Source: MFD04580-c1 sp963702995
GTDB lineage: Bacteria > Planctomycetota > Phycisphaerae > Tepidisphaerales > Tepidisphaeraceae
DNA: 64,000 bases
Direction: 5' to 3'
Assembly: GCA_963702995.1 (NCBI GenBank)
Contig: OY969783.1
Span: 2,542,001-2,606,000, forward strand
A model generated the notes under the pieces. That model did not search any database. It was not told the origin of the DNA and worked only from the letters and a program-made list of their open reading frames with translations. Both the position numbers and the translations under genes were made by a program. Positions 61,695 to 64,000 of the stretch are shown here, in pieces (position 1 is the first letter of the stretch; the number at the start of each line of letters is the position of its first letter).

Positions 61695-63209
61695 ATGTTC
61701 ACAGATTACCACTTGGACGGGTTGTTCGACGAGATGTTCCACTCCGTCGGCGTGCCCCGCAGCCACTATGCGGCCGTCGAAGGGCGGCTTAAGACGATGG
61801 GCCCGGAGGCCTTCTCCCGGCGCGTCAGGATGGCGGACGTCACCTTCCGCAACCAGGGGATCACCTTCAACGTCTACAAGGACGGGGCGGGCGTCGAAAA
61901 GATCTTCCCCTTCGACCTGGTCCCTCGGATCGTCCCCGCGAACGAATGGGAGACGATTGAGCGAGGGCTCGTACAGCGCATCACCGCGCTGAACATGTTC
62001 TGCCGCGACATCTACCACGAACAGCGGATCCTGAAGGAAAAGATCATCCCGGCCGACCTGATCTACGGCGCGAAGATGTTCCGCCGCGAGATGTTCAATG
62101 TGAACGTCCCGCGGAACATCTACATCCACATCTGCGGGTCGGACCTGATCCGGGCGAAAGACGGGCAATACTTCGTTCTCGAGGACAACGGCCGCACGCC
62201 CAGCGGGGTCAGCTACGTGCTGGAGAACCGCAGCGTGATGAAGCGGGTCTTCCCCGCCCTGTTTGGCGCGTACAAGGTCCGTGCAATCGAGGATTACCCG
62301 TACAACCTGCTCCAGGCCCTGAAGTACGTGGCGCCGAATCGGGCGGAAGAGCCGACGATCGGCGTGCTGACGCCGGGCGTTTACAACTCCGCCTATTTCG
62401 AGCACAGCTTTCTCGCCCGGCAGATGGGCGTCGAACTGGTCGAGGGGCAGGACCTGATTGTGGATAACGCCCACGTTTACATGCGGACGACCGCCGGGTT
62501 GCGGCGGGTGGACGTGATCTACCGGCGCGTGGATGACGACTTCCTCGACCCGCTCACCTTCCGCCCCGATAGCGTGCTCGGTGTTGCCGGCCTGATGAAC
62601 GCGTACCGGAGCGGGAACGTCGCCGTAGTGAACGCCGTCGGCACCGGGGTCGCGGACGACAAGGCCGTCTACCCGTTCGTCCCCCGGATGATCAAGTTCT
62701 ACCTCGGACAGGAGCCGATCCTGGCCAACGTTCGAACCTTCATCTGCGCCGAAGACGACGACCGCCAATACGTCCTGGAGAACCTCGACAAGCTCGTCGT
62801 CAAAAGCACGAACGAGTCGGGCGGGTATGGGATGCTCATGGGGCACCAGGCGTCGCAGGCCGAGCGAAACGAATTCGCCGAGAAGATCCGCTCGGACCCG
62901 CGCAATTTCATCGCGCAGCCGGTCGTCGAGCTGAGCCAGTGCCCCAGCCTCTGCGGCGACCGTTTTGAAGGGCGCCGGGTGGACCTGCGGCCGTACATCC
63001 TCTACGGCGAGAAAGTGGTCGTCATGCCGGGCGGGCTGACCCGCGTCGCGCTGCGGAAGGGAAGCCTTGTCGTGAACAGCAGCCAGGGCGGCGGCAGCAA
63101 GGACACGTGGGTCCTGGAAGACGACGCGGCCGACGCGGTGAGCCCGGCCATGCCGGAGAACGGCGGCGAGCTCACCGCGGCCGCGTCTTCTCAATCGCAG
63201 ATGCCTTGA
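61695..63209 (+). CDS. Circularly permuted ATP-grasp type 2 protein
   Basis: 504 aa, intact. It opens MFTDYHLDGLFDEMF, with FEHSFLARQMGVELVEGQDL, YRRVDDDFLDPL and VVKSTNESGGYGMLMG (permuted ATP-grasp lysine and glycine loop), then FIAQPVVELSQCPS and GGLTRVALRKGSLVVNSSQGG. It is paired with an alpha-E gene 38 bp downstream; comparative genomics of this family proposes peptide or amide ligation. The substrate is unknown. Confidence 0.93.
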   Translation: MFTDYHLDGLFDEMFHSVGVPRSHYAAVEGRLKTMGPEAFSRRVRMADVTFRNQGITFNVYKDGAGVEKIFPFDLVPRIVPANEWETIERGLVQRITALNMFCRDIYHEQRILKEKIIPADLIYGAKMFRREMFNVNVPRNIYIHICGSDLIRAKDGQYFVLEDNGRTPSGVSYVLENRSVMKRVFPALFGAYKVRAIEDYPYNLLQALKYVAPNRAEEPTIGVLTPGVYNSAYFEHSFLARQMGVELVEGQDLIVDNAHVYMRTTAGLRRVDVIYRRVDDDFLDPLTFRPDSVLGVAGLMNAYRSGNVAVVNAVGTGVADDKAVYPFVPRMIKFYLGQEPILANVRTFICAEDDDRQYVLENLDKLVVKSTNESGGYGMLMGHQASQAERNEFAEKIRSDPRNFIAQPVVELSQCPSLCGDRFEGRRVDLRPYILYGEKVVVMPGGLTRVALRKGSLVVNSSQGGGSKDTWVLEDDAADAVSPAMPENGGELTAAASSQSQMP

Positions 63210-63247
63210 GCCTTCTCCGCTTCGTCCAGCTACTTTAGCGCGAACCC

Positions 63248-64000
63248 ATGACACAACTCGCCCCCAGTAACGTCCCCAAGAAGTTCCGCCTCCACCAGCC
63301 GGCCCGCCCGATGATGGCGCGGGATGCCGATTCGATGTACTGGATGAGCCGGTACGTCGAGCGCGCGGAGCACATCGCCCGGCTCCTGCTCGTGAATGCG
63401 AACCTCCTGATCGACGTTGGCGACCTGGCCCCGACGCTGCAACTGCGGCAATGGCAGAGCGTGCTGACCGTCATGCGGACCGACATCCCGCCCGAGCTGC
63501 GCGAGGCGGAGAATGGTTCGACCGACACCGTCGGCGCCGGTGTGGCCCGTTACATGGCCTTCGACCACGCCAACATCAACAGCCTCTACAACTGCGTGAG
63601 CCGCGCTCGCGAGAACGCCCGCAGCATCCGGGAGAACATTTCGGCCGAGATGTGGGAGAGCCTCAATACGCTCTACTGGTCCATCCGCGGCGAGGACGCC
63701 ACCGCCCGTTTTGAAGACTCGCCGGAAGACTTCTACCGCCAGATCATGTCCAGCTCGATGCTCTTCCAGGGGCTGACGGATCAGACGATGCCCCACGACC
63801 AACGATGGCTTTTCACCCAGCTTGCCAAGTACCTCGAGCGGATCGACGTAACGGCCCGGGTCATCCAGATGAAGTTCGACATCATGGAGGGGGCCGAGTC
63901 GATGCTGGAGGGGGCGCTGCGAAACATCCACTGGATGGCCGCCCTGCGAAGCTGTTGCTCGATCGAGGCGTTCCGGCGGCAGCACATGGCCGACATGGAC
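63248..64000 (+). CDS. Alpha-E domain protein, partial at right edge
   Basis: At least 251 aa, running off the window. Starts MTQLAPSNVPKKFRLHQPAR, then MYWMSRYVERAEHIARLL (the diagnostic alpha-E opening), CVSRARENARSIRENIS and WESLNTLYW. All-helical protein that normally travels with the permuted ATP-grasp protein and a transglutaminase-like gene, which would be expected just beyond 64000. Confidence 0.92.
   Translation, partial: MTQLAPSNVPKKFRLHQPARPMMARDADSMYWMSRYVERAEHIARLLLVNANLLIDVGDLAPTLQLRQWQSVLTVMRTDIPPELREAENGSTDTVGAGVARYMAFDHANINSLYNCVSRARENARSIRENISAEMWESLNTLYWSIRGEDATARFEDSPEDFYRQIMSSSMLFQGLTDQTMPHDQRWLFTQLAKYLERIDVTARVIQMKFDIMEGAESMLEGALRNIHWMAALRSCCSIEAFRRQHMADMD

Noticed and set aside
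61566..63254. 562-aa open frame on the minus strand
   Set aside because: It mirrors the codon positions of the permuted ATP-grasp gene on the other strand; high GC leaves antisense frames open.

Overview
The window looks like a chromosomal segment of a high-GC planctomycete, probably class Phycisphaerae (Tepidisphaera/Humisphaera-like). The evidence is the short arginine-rich surface-protein motif near the N-terminus of two exported proteins (LEDRRHLSA at ~13513, LLERRDLFSA at ~21213), a very long SecA with an insertion ahead of its C-terminal region, sulfatase and GH43 genes, Tat-exported sugar isomerases, and an E2/UBC-fold protein. The taxonomy is inference. There is no rRNA, CRISPR array or complete transposase gene.

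Layout. 1-5.1 kb: TPR lipoprotein (runs off the left edge), HtrA/DegP protease, GT-C-like membrane protein, and two small overlapping unknown genes. 5.4-9.4 kb: three-gene molybdenum hydroxylase operon (paoABC-like, Tat signal on the FeS subunit). 9.4-11.1 kb: intact AbiE type IV toxin-antitoxin pair. 11.2-16.9 kb: sulfatase, SRAP protein, choice-of-anchor surface protein, SHOCT-type membrane protein, ClpX. 17-20 kb: SGNH hydrolase, single-domain response regulator, gamma-carbonic anhydrase. 20.7-25.3 kb: tRNA-Tyr and a giant secreted subtilase with PPC-type repeats. 25.4-32.4 kb: RsmE, nucleotide-sugar epimerase, NadB, GT4 glycosyltransferase, GH43. 32.7-38.8 kb: proline-rich membrane protein, alanine racemase, a remnant-rich region with a probable group II intron fragment, and a secreted protein. 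39-46.4 kb: sugar isomerase, TruB, BI-1/YccA, SecA. 47.3-50.8 kb: exported GATase-like/two-TM protein followed by an ABC ATPase. 50.8-53.7 kb: EutBC, YajQ. 53.9-59 kb: HTH-like protein, a large protein with a catalytically dead E2 (UEV-like) domain, tRNA-Ala, and a tail-anchored scaffold-like protein. 59.3-64 kb: DUF4058, aminotransferase, circularly permuted ATP-grasp and alpha-E protein (runs off the right edge).

Two genome-scale patterns stand out. First, at least 17 single-base frame breaks interrupt otherwise well-conserved genes, including secA. At about seven of them, adding one C to a CCC run restores the frame, so most are probably consensus errors; affected genes are annotated over their full span. 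SecA also carries an in-frame TAA that one indel cannot explain. Second, convergent and intergenic gaps repeatedly hold palindromic repeats of three sequence families that resemble REPIN/MITE elements.

The most unusual biology is the protein at 54453-57132. It has a UBC fold with an HPN motif but serine in place of the catalytic cysteine. Nearby is a tail-anchored, disordered protein carrying three short FliM-like E/S-(I/L)-D-x-L-(L/F) motifs. No E1, ubiquitin-like protein or deubiquitinase is visible in the window, so a conjugation pathway is not demonstrated.
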